This document shows, in pieces, positions 39,238 through 50,965 of a stretch of 64,000 nt of DNA. A program made the translations under genes and the position numbers. Positions within the stretch are counted from its first letter, which is position 1. The number at the start of each line of letters is the position of its first letter. This DNA is from Comamonas phosphati (lineage in GTDB: Bacteria; Pseudomonadota; Gammaproteobacteria; Burkholderiales; Burkholderiaceae_C): the NCBI RefSeq assembly GCF_014637085.1, contig NZ_BMEU01000006.1:107389-171388 (forward strand), given 5' to 3'. The notes under the pieces were generated by a model, which was not told where the DNA came from, ran no database searches, and saw only the letters and a program-made list of their open reading frames with translations.

Positions 39238-39401
39238 GGTATGGATTTTGAAGGAAATCAGGCTTTGATGCGTGTATGTCAAGCGCAGGCAGCTATGAAA
39301 AGCATAGTTGTTGCATTTGAGTGCCCGGCCAAGCCGGATGCGGCCGAGACGCTGTGGCAAACTCAACAGCTTTCCGGATTTTTCGCCCTGGGGCGTCTCG
39401 A

Positions 39402-41804
<2,403 letters not shown>

Positions 41805-41832
41805 GCGCGGCAGGTTATTACACCGGTTCGCC

Positions 41833-42765
41833 ATGAACCCCAGTCAACCCCATCCACCGCAGCTGTCCGCGGTGCTGCAGGCCCCGGTGGCGCTGCCCAG
41901 CCAGCCGCGCACCGTGGCCCTGCTGCTGAGTGAGCTGCGCATGCCGCAGCCCAGCATGCGCCGGCTCAACCAGCTGTTCGCCACCGATCCGGCGTTGGCG
42001 GCACGCCTGCTGGCGGCGGCCAATCAGGCCGAGCATCGCCTGGGCCAGCGCGTGTCCTGCATTCCCGAAGCGCTGGTCGTGCTGGGGCTGGAGCAGTTGC
42101 GCGCGCTGGTGGCGCAGGCGCCGCTGGGCCTGGGCGCCGGCTGGCTGCAGGGGCTGGAGCTGCCGGATTTCTGGCGCTACAGCGTGGAAGTGGCCAAGCT
42201 GGCGCGCGCGCTGGCGGCTGCGGTGCAGGCCAACGCCGCCACGGCCTATGCGCTGGGGCTGGTGCACGGGCTGGGAGAGTTTTTCATCGCCGGGCCGTCC
42301 CAAGATGAAAAAGCCCCTCTCGGAGGGGCAGCGACCACACGCAGTGGGGAGCGTGGGGTGTCATTTTTCATGCACGGCGCGGACGCGCCGCGGGCCGCTG
42401 GCATGAACGAGACGGCGGCCGTGCTGCACCCGAACCGCGCGCGGCTGGAGATACACCTGTATGGCTACAGCTACAGCCAGGTGAGCGCGGCTCTGGCCGG
42501 GACCTGGAATCTGCCGCCGCTCATGGCGCAGGCGCTGCTCCATATGCAGGCGCCCATGCAGCAGGCGCAATTCGAGCCCTTGACCGGCGTGCTGCACCTG
42601 GCCTGCTGGCGCGTGCGCGCCCGCGCCGCCCACTGGGACGAGCGCAAGCTGGCCGTGAGCTTTCCCGGGGAGGTGGGGCTGGCGCTGGGCATGGACATCG
42701 ACATGGTCCTGCAGCAGGCGTCGATCGACTGGCATGCGGGCGGCGGACTGGACGTGCTGCTCTGA
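41833..42765 (+). CDS. HDOD-domain protein with in-frame repeat insertion
   Basis: A 310-residue HDOD protein: RTVALLLSELRMPQPSM, LNQLFATDPALAARLL, IPEALVVLGLEQLRALV and FWRYSVEVAKLARALA fit the fold, which serves in signalling, often with c-di-GMP or two-component systems. Near residues 157-180 an inserted palindromic repeat (42303-42372) is translated as a Gly/Ser/Arg-rich loop. It follows tex by 28 bases. The insertion seems tolerated, as the frame stays open. Confidence 0.8.
   Translation: MNPSQPHPPQLSAVLQAPVALPSQPRTVALLLSELRMPQPSMRRLNQLFATDPALAARLLAAANQAEHRLGQRVSCIPEALVVLGLEQLRALVAQAPLGLGAGWLQGLELPDFWRYSVEVAKLARALAAAVQANAATAYALGLVHGLGEFFIAGPSQDEKAPLGGAATTRSGERGVSFFMHGADAPRAAGMNETAAVLHPNRARLEIHLYGYSYSQVSAALAGTWNLPPLMAQALLHMQAPMQQAQFEPLTGVLHLACWRVRARAAHWDERKLAVSFPGEVGLALGMDIDMVLQQASIDWHAGGGLDVLL
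42303..42372 (+). repeat. Palindromic repeat inside the HDOD gene
   Basis: ATGAAAAAGCCCC near 42306 and GGGGTGTCATTTTTCAT near 42354-42370 form inverted ends, with an inner stem GCCCCTC/GAGGGGC. The look is that of an intergenic repeat of this family, here within a coding frame. Confidence 0.6.
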
Positions 42766-42771
42766 AATGAG

Positions 42772-42867
42772 CCCCCCGAGCTGCTGCGCAGCTTCCCCCT
42801 AGAAGGGGGTCGACAGCCTCGCTGCGGGGCGGCCCTTGCTTGCCGTCCCTGGCTTGGGTGCGCGCCG
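42772..42867 (+). repeat. Intergenic repeat, copy A
   Basis: Contains TTCCCCCTAGAAGGGGGTCG, then GCTGCGGGGCGGCCCTTGCT and CCCTGGCTTGGG. It begins seven bases after the HDOD stop and matches copies at 50863, 53122 and 54821, all on the same strand. Confidence 0.85.
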
Positions 42868-43014
42868 GTTTGGCGTGGTGTAGGTGGTGCTGGCGCTATG
42901 GAGCCCCGGGAGAGCTGAGCGGATGTTGCGCGAGCGCAACCCCTTATGGCCTTGCAGTGGAACAGGCATGATGGGAACCTTTGCTGAGGTAGCGTCAAGC
43001 ATTCTTTGTTTTCT

Positions 43015-45495
43015 ATGTCCGAGCCCACATCCCGTACCTCCGAAAACACCCGGCCGGCCGCCGCCGAGTGGAGCGGCCTCGAGCGGCCGGCCTGGATCAG
43101 TGCGCCGGGCCTGGCCCAACTGGCCGGCATGATGCCCGCGCTGCGCCTGCTGGTGGGGCTGCTGATCGCGACCATCGTGATCACGGGCCTGTACTTCGGG
43201 CGCGAACTGCTGATTCCCCTGGCGCTGGCGCTGCTGTTCGGCTTTCTGCTGGACCCGGCTGTCTCGCGCCTGCGGCGCTGGGGCCTGCCGCGCATGGCCT
43301 CGGCCATCGTGGTGCTGGCGCTGGCGCTCGGCGTGGTGGCGGGCCTTGGCATGTACCTGGGCAGCCAGGTGCAGCAGCTCAGCGCCGACCTGCCCACCTA
43401 CCAGAGCACCATACGCGACAAGCTGCGCGGGCTGCGCAAGAGCATCAACATGCCCAGCGCCTGGGATGGCGCACTCAAGACCTTCAACGTTGTGGAAAAG
43501 GAGATCGCCAGCGGTGCTGCCGCGGCGCCGCGCGTGCAGAAGGTGGAGATACAGACGCCCGAGTCCAAGCCCACCACACGCATGCTGCAATGGCTGGGCC
43601 GCGTGGCCCAGCCCGTGACCACGGCGGGCATCGTGCTGATGTTCGTGATCCTGATCCTGCTGGACCGCGACGATCTGCGCGACCGCCTGCTGCGGCTCAT
43701 GGGCGGCAATCTGCACGTGGCCACCGATGCGCTGGACGAGGCTTCCCAGCGCATAGGCAAGTACCTGCGCATGCAGTTCATCGTCAACGTCAGCTATGGC
43801 ATTCCGCTGGGCCTGGGGCTGTGGTTCATCGGCGTGCCGGGCGCCATCCTGTGGGGGGCGCTGGGGGCGCTGATGCGTTTCGTGCCCTATGTGGGGCCCA
43901 TGATCTCGGCCATCTTTCCGCTGGCGCTGGCGTTCGCGGTCGATCCGGGCTGGCACATGCTGCTGCTGACCCTGGGCCTGATCCTGGTGCTGGAGCTGTT
44001 CAGCAACAACGTGATCGAGCCCTGGCTCTATGGGGCCAGCACCGGCCTGTCCACGCTGTCCATCATCGTCGCGGCCACATTCTGGGCGGCGCTGTGGGGG
44101 CCCATAGGCCTGATTCTCTCGACGCCGCTCACCGTCTGCCTGCTGGTGCTGGGGCGCTACATCCCGGCACTCCAGTTCATGGAGGTGCTGCTGGGCAGCG
44201 CGCCCGTGCTGGGGCTCCAGCAGCGGCTGTACCAGCGCCTGCTGGCCGACGACACCGACGATGCCATCGCCATGGCGCTGGACAACATCCAGGCCAGGCT
44301 GGCTGCCAAGCCCGGCTGGGAAGGGCGGGCCGCCGCGGTGGCGGGCTTCTACGACGAAGTGGCCATTCCGGCGCTGCGGCTGGCGACCCAGCAGGACCTG
44401 GAATCGGTCACGGCCGAGCACCGGCTGCGCCTGTCCAGCGGCATGGATGCCTTGATCGAGGAGCTGCAGGAACAGTATGCGGGTGACGCTGTGCCGGCCT
44501 GGGAGCCGCTGGCGGGGCGCCTGCGCATCCACTGTGCGGGCGCGCGCTGGGAGGTCGATGCGCTGGCTGCGGCCATGGTGGCGCATGCCCAGGCGCTGCA
44601 AGGCCATAGCGTGAGCTGCTCCAACTGGGCGCTGGCGGCCGATCCGCAGTGGCGGCAGCATGGCATGAACCGGAGCGTGGCTCAGGCCCAGGAAACCGAT
44701 TGGGCGCGTGCCATGCCTGGGGCCGACCTGATGGTGCTGTCGCTGTTCAGCACCCAGCCCCAGATCATTGCCCGGCGCATGGTGCGGCATATCCGGGGCC
44801 GCTGGCCGCACGTCAAGGTGGTGCTGGCCCTGTGGAACGCACCGGCGGCGGGCGCCGGCCCCGATTTTGCCGAGCAGTGCGGCGCCCATGCCTGCGTCAC
44901 CAGCCTGCGCGAGCTGCAGCTGTGGGTAGGCGCCCTGCAGACGACCGACGGCGGTGACGGCATCGCCGCCCCGGTGCCGGAGGACGATGCGCAGCGCGTG
45001 CAGGCGCTGCACGTCAGCGGGGTGCTCGATGCCGGCCTGCTCTCGGCCTACCATGATGCATCGCAGCAGGCCGCCAATGTCTTTCACGTGCCCTGGGCAC
45101 AGGTGTCCTGGGTGGATGCGGACCGCGTGCACACGCCGGGCAGCCTGTTCATCGTCGACCGGGAGCAGCCGCAGGCCGCAGGCATGGCGCGCGATCTGGC
45201 CGTGTGCTCCTATGTGGTCCATGGGCAGGAGGCGGTGGTCATCAACGACATCGCGCGGGACCCGCGCTTTGCGCGCAACCCCTTGCTGCAGCAGCGGCAG
45301 GTGCGCTTCTATGCGGGCGTGCCGCTCAGGGGGCGGCAGGACCAGGTGCTGGGCAGCTTCTGCATCATGGCCGACAAGCCGCGCGAGATGACGGCGGACG
45401 AACTGGCGCTTTTGCGCACCATGGCCGAGCAGTTGATGGAGCAGGTGCGCATGGCACAGGGCAGCGCCCGGGAGGCCGGAGCCGATCCGGCCTGA
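43015..45495 (+). CDS. AI-2E-family transporter fused to sensory domains
   Basis: An 826-residue fusion. Residues about 35-390 are an AI-2E/PerM-type membrane protein with some eight segments (LLIPLALALLFGFLLDPAVS, GIVLMFVILILLDRDDLRDR, RFVPYVGPMISAIFPLALAF). A soluble middle (about 490-640) resembles a cobalamin-binding-like fold (GADLMVLSLFSTQPQIIARR). The last 160 residues form a GAF domain (VVINDIARDPRFARNP, FYAGVPLRGRQDQVLGSFCI). The transporter may export a signal or ion while the tail senses a ligand; this is inference. Start 43015 is ATG; an upstream TTG adds three residues. Confidence 0.85.
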   Translation: MSEPTSRTSENTRPAAAEWSGLERPAWISAPGLAQLAGMMPALRLLVGLLIATIVITGLYFGRELLIPLALALLFGFLLDPAVSRLRRWGLPRMASAIVVLALALGVVAGLGMYLGSQVQQLSADLPTYQSTIRDKLRGLRKSINMPSAWDGALKTFNVVEKEIASGAAAAPRVQKVEIQTPESKPTTRMLQWLGRVAQPVTTAGIVLMFVILILLDRDDLRDRLLRLMGGNLHVATDALDEASQRIGKYLRMQFIVNVSYGIPLGLGLWFIGVPGAILWGALGALMRFVPYVGPMISAIFPLALAFAVDPGWHMLLLTLGLILVLELFSNNVIEPWLYGASTGLSTLSIIVAATFWAALWGPIGLILSTPLTVCLLVLGRYIPALQFMEVLLGSAPVLGLQQRLYQRLLADDTDDAIAMALDNIQARLAAKPGWEGRAAAVAGFYDEVAIPALRLATQQDLESVTAEHRLRLSSGMDALIEELQEQYAGDAVPAWEPLAGRLRIHCAGARWEVDALAAAMVAHAQALQGHSVSCSNWALAADPQWRQHGMNRSVAQAQETDWARAMPGADLMVLSLFSTQPQIIARRMVRHIRGRWPHVKVVLALWNAPAAGAGPDFAEQCGAHACVTSLRELQLWVGALQTTDGGDGIAAPVPEDDAQRVQALHVSGVLDAGLLSAYHDASQQAANVFHVPWAQVSWVDADRVHTPGSLFIVDREQPQAAGMARDLAVCSYVVHGQEAVVINDIARDPRFARNPLLQQRQVRFYAGVPLRGRQDQVLGSFCIMADKPREMTADELALLRTMAEQLMEQVRMAQGSAREAGADPA

Positions 45496-45520
45496 AGCCG
45501 CGTCAGAAAAAAAGATAGCC

Positions 45521-45547
45521 TGAATCGCTTGACGGATAAGCGATTCA
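45521..45547. terminator. Terminator between convergent genes
   Basis: TGAATCGCTT (45521-45530) and AAGCGATTCA (45538-45547) form a perfect 10-bp stem. On the minus strand it is followed by GGCTATCTTTTTTT, fitting the end of the alcohol dehydrogenase transcript. Confidence 0.75.
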
Positions 45548-45564
45548 AGCCGTTCGATGCCATG

Positions 45565-46701
45565 TCACATGGAGTCGGCCAGCAACTGCTCGTAGTCCTC
45601 GGTCGAGGCCTGGCGCGGATTGGTTGCATGGCAATGGTCCTTGAGCGCGCCGCCGATCACGGCCGCGAACTGCGAGCGCTCCACGCCCATGGCGGCCAGG
45701 CCCGTGGGCAGGCCCAGGCGGGCATTCATGTCGCGGATGGCGGCCGGGATGTCGCTGGCCTGGCCCAAGCCCATGGCCTGGGCCATGCGGCCCAGGCGGT
45801 CTTCGCGCTGCACGCTTTCGGCCCCGGCATTGAAGCGCACCACGGCGGGCAGGAACATGGCGTTGAGCGTGCCGTGGTGCAGGCGCGGATTGATGCCGCC
45901 CAGGCTGTGGCTCAGGCTGTGCACGCAGCCCAGTCCCTTCTGGAAGGCCAGGGCGCCCTGCATGCTGGCGCTCATGAGCTGGCGGCGTGCCTCGGCGTCC
46001 TGGCCGTTGGCTGTGGCCCGCTCGATATGGGCCCAGCCGCGCGCCAGGCCGTCCAGGCCGATGCCATCGGCCGGCGGGTTGAAGGCCGGTGCCATGAAGG
46101 TCTCCATGCAGTGGGCAATCGCGTCCATGCCCGTGGCGGCCGTCAGCAGCGGTGGCAGGCCGTAGGTCAGCTCGGGGTCGCAGATGGCGGTCTTGGGCAC
46201 CAGATGCCAGCTGTGAAAGCCCAGCTTGCGGTGGTCGTCGACGATGATGATGGCGCCGCGCGCCACCTCGCTGCCCGTGCCGCTGGTCGTGGGCACGGCG
46301 ATCAGCGGGGCCACGGCCTCAGTGATGCGCGGCGAGCCGCCTTCGATGGTGGCGTAGTAGGACAGCGGGCCCTCGTGCGTGGCGGCGATGGCCACGCCCT
46401 TGGCGCAGTCGATGGCGCTACCGCCGCCCACGGCGATCAGCCCGTCGCAGCGCTGTTCCTTGTAGAGCGCGGCTGCGGCCCGCACCGCCGCTTCGGTGGG
46501 ATTGGACGGCGTCTGGTCGAAGACGGCATGGGGCAGGTCGCCGAGCGCGTCCAGCGCCTTTTGCAGCACGCCGGCCGCCTTCACGCCCTGGTCCGTCACG
46601 ACCAGGGGCCTGGTGATGCCCACGCGCTGGCATTCCTGGCGCAGCAGGCGAACGGCGCCGAAGTCGAACTGGATCTGGGTGACGTAGTAGATGAAGGCCA
46701 T
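45565..46701 (-). CDS. Iron-containing alcohol dehydrogenase
   Basis: A 378-residue type III alcohol dehydrogenase: NAD-binding GGGSAIDCAKGVA, PTTSGTGSEVARGA and metal-site motifs ATGMDAIAHCMET and GCVHSLSHSLGGINPRLHHG carrying the Asp/His ligands. It interconverts an alcohol and aldehyde/ketone with NAD(P)H; relatives act on 1,3-diols or maleylacetate-like compounds. Start 46701 gives the family N-terminus; the open frame to 47094 upstream is shadow. Divergent from the esterase gene. Confidence 0.88.
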   Translation of the reverse strand: MAFIYYVTQIQFDFGAVRLLRQECQRVGITRPLVVTDQGVKAAGVLQKALDALGDLPHAVFDQTPSNPTEAAVRAAAALYKEQRCDGLIAVGGGSAIDCAKGVAIAATHEGPLSYYATIEGGSPRITEAVAPLIAVPTTSGTGSEVARGAIIIVDDHRKLGFHSWHLVPKTAICDPELTYGLPPLLTAATGMDAIAHCMETFMAPAFNPPADGIGLDGLARGWAHIERATANGQDAEARRQLMSASMQGALAFQKGLGCVHSLSHSLGGINPRLHHGTLNAMFLPAVVRFNAGAESVQREDRLGRMAQAMGLGQASDIPAAIRDMNARLGLPTGLAAMGVERSQFAAVIGGALKDHCHATNPRQASTEDYEQLLADSM

Positions 46702-46952
46702 GGCGATTCGGGTGAGCAAATGGTTTCTGATGCCGGGCCGCATGCCTGGGCCAGGCCGGGCTTCCAATCTAGACCTCGCACGCAGCAGCGCAAACAAAGC
46801 AAACCCTGAAAGCCGGCTGGCGGCCGGCAAGTTGCGTCGCTTGCGGGACAGATGCGAGCCGATTGCCGATGTTGGCGTTGTCAAACAGAGCACCGGAGCT
46901 GTGCCGTCCTGCAGGCAAAATCGGGTGCTCTGTTTTGAATGAGGAACTCCCG

Positions 46953-47942
46953 GTGTCCCTGCCTGCCGAATCGAATGCCGCACCCGCCTTGCCCCAAGCC
47001 CTGACCAAGCACATGCGCGATGTGGTGGTGCGCATGCAGCGCGCGGCACGCACCCCCATGCATCTGCTGGGGCCGCAGGGCGCCAAGGCGGCATATGAGG
47101 CCGGCTCCGGCGTGCTGGAGATCCTCAAGCAGGCATTGCCCCGCGTGGAAGAGCTGCAGATCCCCGTGCGTGACGGCGCCTGGCTGCCCGCACGTCTGTA
47201 TGCGCCCGTGGGCCGAGCCGAGGTCCAGGCCCCGGGCCTGCCCGTGCTGCTATACCTGCACGGCGGCGGTTTCACCGTGGGCAGCGTCGCCACCCACGAT
47301 GCGCTGTGCCGGCAGCTGGCGCATCTGGCCGGCTGCATGGTGGTCTCGCTCGACTACCGACTGGCGCCCGAATACAAGTTTCCCACCGCGCACGACGACG
47401 CCTGGGACGCCCTGCAATGGCTGGCAGCCCACGCGGCCGGGTTGGGCGGCGATGCCTCCCGGCTGGCCGTGGGGGGCGACAGCGCGGGCGGCACGCTGTC
47501 GGCGGCTTGCGCCATCCAGGCGCGCGACGCGGGCCTGCCGCTGGCGCTGCAGCTGCTGATCTACCCCGGGACCACGGCGCACCAGGGCACGGATTCGCAT
47601 CGCCGCTTCGCCCACGGGCCGGTGCTCGACGAACCCGTCATCAGCTGGTTCTTCGCCCAGTATGTGAACACGCCGGCGGACCGCGACGACTGGCGCTTCG
47701 CGCCGCTGCTGGCCCCCGATGTGGAGGGCGTGGCGCCCGCCTGGATGGGCCTGGCCGAATGCGATCCGCTGGTGGACGAAGGCGTTGAATACGCCGACAA
47801 GCTGCGCATGGCGGGCGTGCCCGTAGACCTGGAGATCTACCGCGGCGTGACCCATGAATTCGTGAAGATGGGCCGCGTCATCCCCGAGGCGCGCCAGGCC
47901 CATGCCGACATGGCTCGCGCGCTGAAGGCTGCATTTCTTTGA
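46953..47942 (+). CDS. Alpha/beta hydrolase (HSL-type esterase)
   Basis: A 329-residue esterase with the HSL-family oxyanion motif LYLHGGGFTVGS, nucleophile elbow GGDSAGGTLSAA, acid AECDPLVDEG and histidine GVTHEFVKM. It hydrolyses short esters. The start is taken as GTG 46953 because GAGGA lies seven bases before it; upstream ATG codons lack a ribosome site. It is followed after 20 bases by the thioesterase-GNAT gene. Confidence 0.88.
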   Translation: MSLPAESNAAPALPQALTKHMRDVVVRMQRAARTPMHLLGPQGAKAAYEAGSGVLEILKQALPRVEELQIPVRDGAWLPARLYAPVGRAEVQAPGLPVLLYLHGGGFTVGSVATHDALCRQLAHLAGCMVVSLDYRLAPEYKFPTAHDDAWDALQWLAAHAAGLGGDASRLAVGGDSAGGTLSAACAIQARDAGLPLALQLLIYPGTTAHQGTDSHRRFAHGPVLDEPVISWFFAQYVNTPADRDDWRFAPLLAPDVEGVAPAWMGLAECDPLVDEGVEYADKLRMAGVPVDLEIYRGVTHEFVKMGRVIPEARQAHADMARALKAAFL

Positions 47943-47962
47943 GAACAAAAGGAAACCTATCC

Positions 47963-48826
47963 ATGCAACGTGAAGACTTTCGCTGCTTTCAGCGTATCGA
48001 AGTGCGCTGGTCTGAAGTGGACGCCCAGAAAATCGTTTTCAACGCCCACTACCTGATGTATGCCGACGTGGCCGTCACCAGCTACTGGCGCCGGCTGGCC
48101 ATGCCTTACGAGAGCAGCTTTGCGGTGCTGGGCGGGGAGCTGTTCGTCAAGAAGGCCAGCACCACCTACCACGCCTCGGCCACATTGGGCGATGTGCTGG
48201 ACGTGGGCATACGCTGCGTGAAGCAGGGCAATACCTCGCTGCAGTTCGAGGCCGGCATCTTCCGCGGCCTGCAGCTGCTCAACACCGTGGAGCTGGTCTA
48301 TGTGTTCGCCGACGCGGCCACGCAGCAGCCCAAGCCCCTGCCCCAGGCGCTGCGCGACGTGCTCGCGGCTTTTGAAGCAGGCCGCAGCGTGGTGAGCCTG
48401 CGCTCGGGCAGCTGGAACGAGCTGAGCCGCGACGCCGAGCGCCTGCGCCTGGCCGTCTTCGTGCAGGAGCAGGGCGTGCCGCGCGAGATCGAGATCGACG
48501 AGTTCGATCCCGTGGCCCGCCATGTGGTGGTGTTCAATGCGTTGCAGCAGCCGATCGCCACGGGTCGCCTGGTCAGCGACAGCCCGGGCGTGGGCCGTAT
48601 CGGGCGCATGGCCGTGGACCGCAGCGTGCGCGGCGGCCGCTGGGGGCGCATGGTGCTCGACAGCCTGATCGAAGCCGCGCGCCAGCGCGGCGACCATGAA
48701 GTCGTGCTGCACGCCCAGCGCCATGCCGAGGCCTTCTACGGTCGCGCCGGCTTCATGCCCGTGGGCGAGCCTTACGAGGAGGCCGGCATTGCCCACATCA
48801 CCATGAAAAAGGTGTTCACCCTCTGA
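47963..48826 (+). CDS. YbgC-type thioesterase fused to a GNAT acetyltransferase
   Basis: A 287-residue two-domain protein. Residues 1-135 are a hotdog-fold acyl-CoA thioesterase (RWSEVDAQKIVFNAHYLMYA, with the catalytic Asp-type residue). Residues 145-287 are a GNAT domain of the ElaA-like type (RLRLAVFVQEQGVPREIEID, GRIGRMAVDRSVRGGRWGRM, AEAFYGRAGFMPVG). Fusion may couple acyl-CoA hydrolysis to acetyl transfer, but the substrates are unknown. GGAAA precedes the start. Confidence 0.88.
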   Translation: MQREDFRCFQRIEVRWSEVDAQKIVFNAHYLMYADVAVTSYWRRLAMPYESSFAVLGGELFVKKASTTYHASATLGDVLDVGIRCVKQGNTSLQFEAGIFRGLQLLNTVELVYVFADAATQQPKPLPQALRDVLAAFEAGRSVVSLRSGSWNELSRDAERLRLAVFVQEQGVPREIEIDEFDPVARHVVVFNALQQPIATGRLVSDSPGVGRIGRMAVDRSVRGGRWGRMVLDSLIEAARQRGDHEVVLHAQRHAEAFYGRAGFMPVGEPYEEAGIAHITMKKVFTL

Positions 48827-48845
48827 GCGGCTGCGCCGCTTGCGC

Positions 48846-49823
48846 TCAGATGTCGTCCAGCAGCGCGTAGGGCAGAGGCAGCACCTGCAGCGCCACGCCC
48901 TGGGCGGCATCGGCGCTCTGGCCTTCTGCCAGCGGCGCATGGGCGAACAGGTCGCCGTGCGAGCTGGAGGCGATCTGCATGGAGACTATGGCGTCCCAGC
49001 CGCCCGATGCGTCCGATGTGCCTGCTGGTGCCGCGGCTGCCTGCACCACGGTGCCCGTGGCCTGTTCCAGATCGTCGGGGGTGAACACTTCCTGGCCCAC
49101 GGCCAGCGGCTGGGCCGCATGCACCAGGTAGGCGCGGCGCTTGAGCGTGCCGCGGAACTGGCTGCGGGCCACGACTTCCTGGCCGGGGTAGCAGCCCTTC
49201 TTGAAATTCACGCCGCCCACCGATTCGTAGTTGAGCATCTGCGGCACGAAGGCGTCCACCACCGGGGCGGACAGCGTGGCCACGGCGCTTTGCACCTCGC
49301 TCCACAGCCACTGCGCCTCGCTCAGCGTCGGGCCGGCAGGGGCGGGCGTGCCGGCCGGTGCCACCCACAGCGCGCGGGGCTGGCCGGCGGCGGGGTAGAG
49401 CGCCACCACGGAGATGTCTCCATCGGTTTTTTTGCTCCAGGGGGCGGTATCGGCGGAAAGGAAGGGCGCGCTGGCGCTGCCTGCCAGTCCATGGAGGGTG
49501 AAGTCTGCCGTGGCGTCGCTGAGCTTGCATTTGGCGCGCAGCACGAACATGGACAGGCGCTTGAGCGTGGGCGCCAGCAGGCCGTGGTCGCAGATCAGCA
49601 GGATGTCGTCGGCGCTGCGCTTGAAGGCGATGAAGCTGGCCAGCATGCGGCCCTTGGCGGTGCAGAAGGCGGCCAGGCGCGCGTGCCGGGCATCCAGCAG
49701 CGCGAAGTCCTGGGTCAGCTGGCCGTGTAGAAAGCTGGCGGCGTCTTCGCCGGTTGCGCGAATCACGCCAAGGTGGGAAATCGGGGCAATGCCGTCGAGA
49801 GCGGGAAGGGAAGGCTGCGTCAT
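48846..49823 (-). CDS. ygfZ: Folate-binding protein YgfZ
   Basis: A 325-residue protein of the GcvT/YgfZ fold with the signature KGCYPGQE at residues 209-216. It helps make or repair Fe-S clusters, for example in MiaB, using tetrahydrofolate. It is divergent from mltG, and the two start codons are only nine bases apart. Confidence 0.92.
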   Translation of the reverse strand: MTQPSLPALDGIAPISHLGVIRATGEDAASFLHGQLTQDFALLDARHARLAAFCTAKGRMLASFIAFKRSADDILLICDHGLLAPTLKRLSMFVLRAKCKLSDATADFTLHGLAGSASAPFLSADTAPWSKKTDGDISVVALYPAAGQPRALWVAPAGTPAPAGPTLSEAQWLWSEVQSAVATLSAPVVDAFVPQMLNYESVGGVNFKKGCYPGQEVVARSQFRGTLKRRAYLVHAAQPLAVGQEVFTPDDLEQATGTVVQAAAAPAGTSDASGGWDAIVSMQIASSSHGDLFAHAPLAEGQSADAAQGVALQVLPLPYALLDDI

Positions 49824-49832
49824 GGCTGAATT

Positions 49833-50861
49833 ATGATCGCCGGTCCAAGGCTTTCATGGATCAAGGTTGTGCGTGCCATTTTTCGAGCACTGATGTTGTT
49901 GGTTTTCCTGGCTGCGGTTGCGGCCGGCGGTGCCTGGTGGTGGCTGAACCAGCCTCTGACGCTGAGCCAGCCCGTGCTGGAGCTGGAGATCGAGCCCGGC
50001 ACCACGCCGCGCGGCGTGGCCGCCAATGTGGTCAAGTCCGGCGTGCAGACCGATGCCCGGCTGCTGTATGCCTGGTTCCGCTTCTCGGGCAAGGCCCGGC
50101 TGATCAAGGCCGGCAACTATGAGCTGGCCACCGGCCTCACGCCCTATGTGCTGCTGCAGAAGCTGGCGCGCGGCGAGGAGTCGTTCAGGGCCCTGACCCT
50201 GGTGGAGGGCTGGAACTGGCGCCAGGTGCGCGCCGCGCTGGGCCGCGAGGAATTTCTGCGCCATGACAGCGCCGCATTGAGCAACGAGGCGCTGATGGCG
50301 GCCCTGGACCGCGCGGGCGTGGTGCCCGAAGGGCGTTTCTTTCCGGATACCTATACCTATGCCAAGGGCAGCTCCGACATGGCCGTGCTGCGCCGCGCCA
50401 TGCATGCCATGGACCGGCGCCTGGCCGATGCCTGGGCCATGCGTGCGGCCAACACGCCGCTCAAGTCGGCCGATGAAGCCCTGATCCTGGCCAGCATCGT
50501 GGAAAAAGAGACCGGCAAGGCCTCCGACCGCGCGCAGATCGCCGGCGTGTTCAGCAACCGCCTGCGCATCGGCATGCTGCTGCAGACCGACCCCACGGTG
50601 ATCTACGGCCTGGGCGAGAAGTTCGACGGCAATCTGCGCAAGCGCGATCTGCAGGTCGATACTCCCTGGAACACCTATACCCGCGTGGGCCTGCCGCCCA
50701 CGCCCATCGCCATGCCCGGCAAGGCGGCGCTCATGGCCGCGGTGCAGCCCGAGCCAACCCGCGCCCTGTACTTCGTCGCGCGCGGCGACGGCACCAGCCA
50801 CTTCAGCGCCACGCTGGACGAGCACAATAAGGCGGTGAACCGCTACCAGAGGGGGCAGTAA
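49833..50861 (+). CDS. mltG: Endolytic murein transglycosylase MltG
   Basis: A 342-residue inner-membrane enzyme: one N-terminal membrane helix (ALMLLVFLAAVAAGGAWWWL), a LysM-like part, and the YceG catalytic domain with the likely glutamate in LASIVEKETGKASDR and VFSNRLRIGMLLQTDPTVIYG. It cuts nascent glycan strands. The true start may be a little downstream since the given ATG leaves nine bases to ygfZ. Heads mltG-tmk-holB-pilZ-tatD. Confidence 0.93.
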   Translation: MIAGPRLSWIKVVRAIFRALMLLVFLAAVAAGGAWWWLNQPLTLSQPVLELEIEPGTTPRGVAANVVKSGVQTDARLLYAWFRFSGKARLIKAGNYELATGLTPYVLLQKLARGEESFRALTLVEGWNWRQVRAALGREEFLRHDSAALSNEALMAALDRAGVVPEGRFFPDTYTYAKGSSDMAVLRRAMHAMDRRLADAWAMRAANTPLKSADEALILASIVEKETGKASDRAQIAGVFSNRLRIGMLLQTDPTVIYGLGEKFDGNLRKRDLQVDTPWNTYTRVGLPPTPIAMPGKAALMAAVQPEPTRALYFVARGDGTSHFSATLDEHNKAVNRYQRGQ

Positions 50862-50862
50862 C

Positions 50863-50955
50863 TCCCCCTGGGGCGCTTCGCGCCTTCCCCCTGAGGGGGC
50901 GACACCTTCGCTGCGGGGCGGCCCTTGCTTGGTGTCTGCTGGCTTGGTGCATGCC
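50863..50955 (+). repeat. Intergenic repeat, copy B
   Basis: Begins two bases after the mltG stop: CCCCCTGGGGCGCTTCGCGC then CCCCCTGAGGGGGCGAC and GCTGCGGGGCGGCCCTTGCT. Two nested hairpins. Same strand and position as copies A, C and D. Confidence 0.9.
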
Positions 50956-50965
50956 TTTTCAGTGA

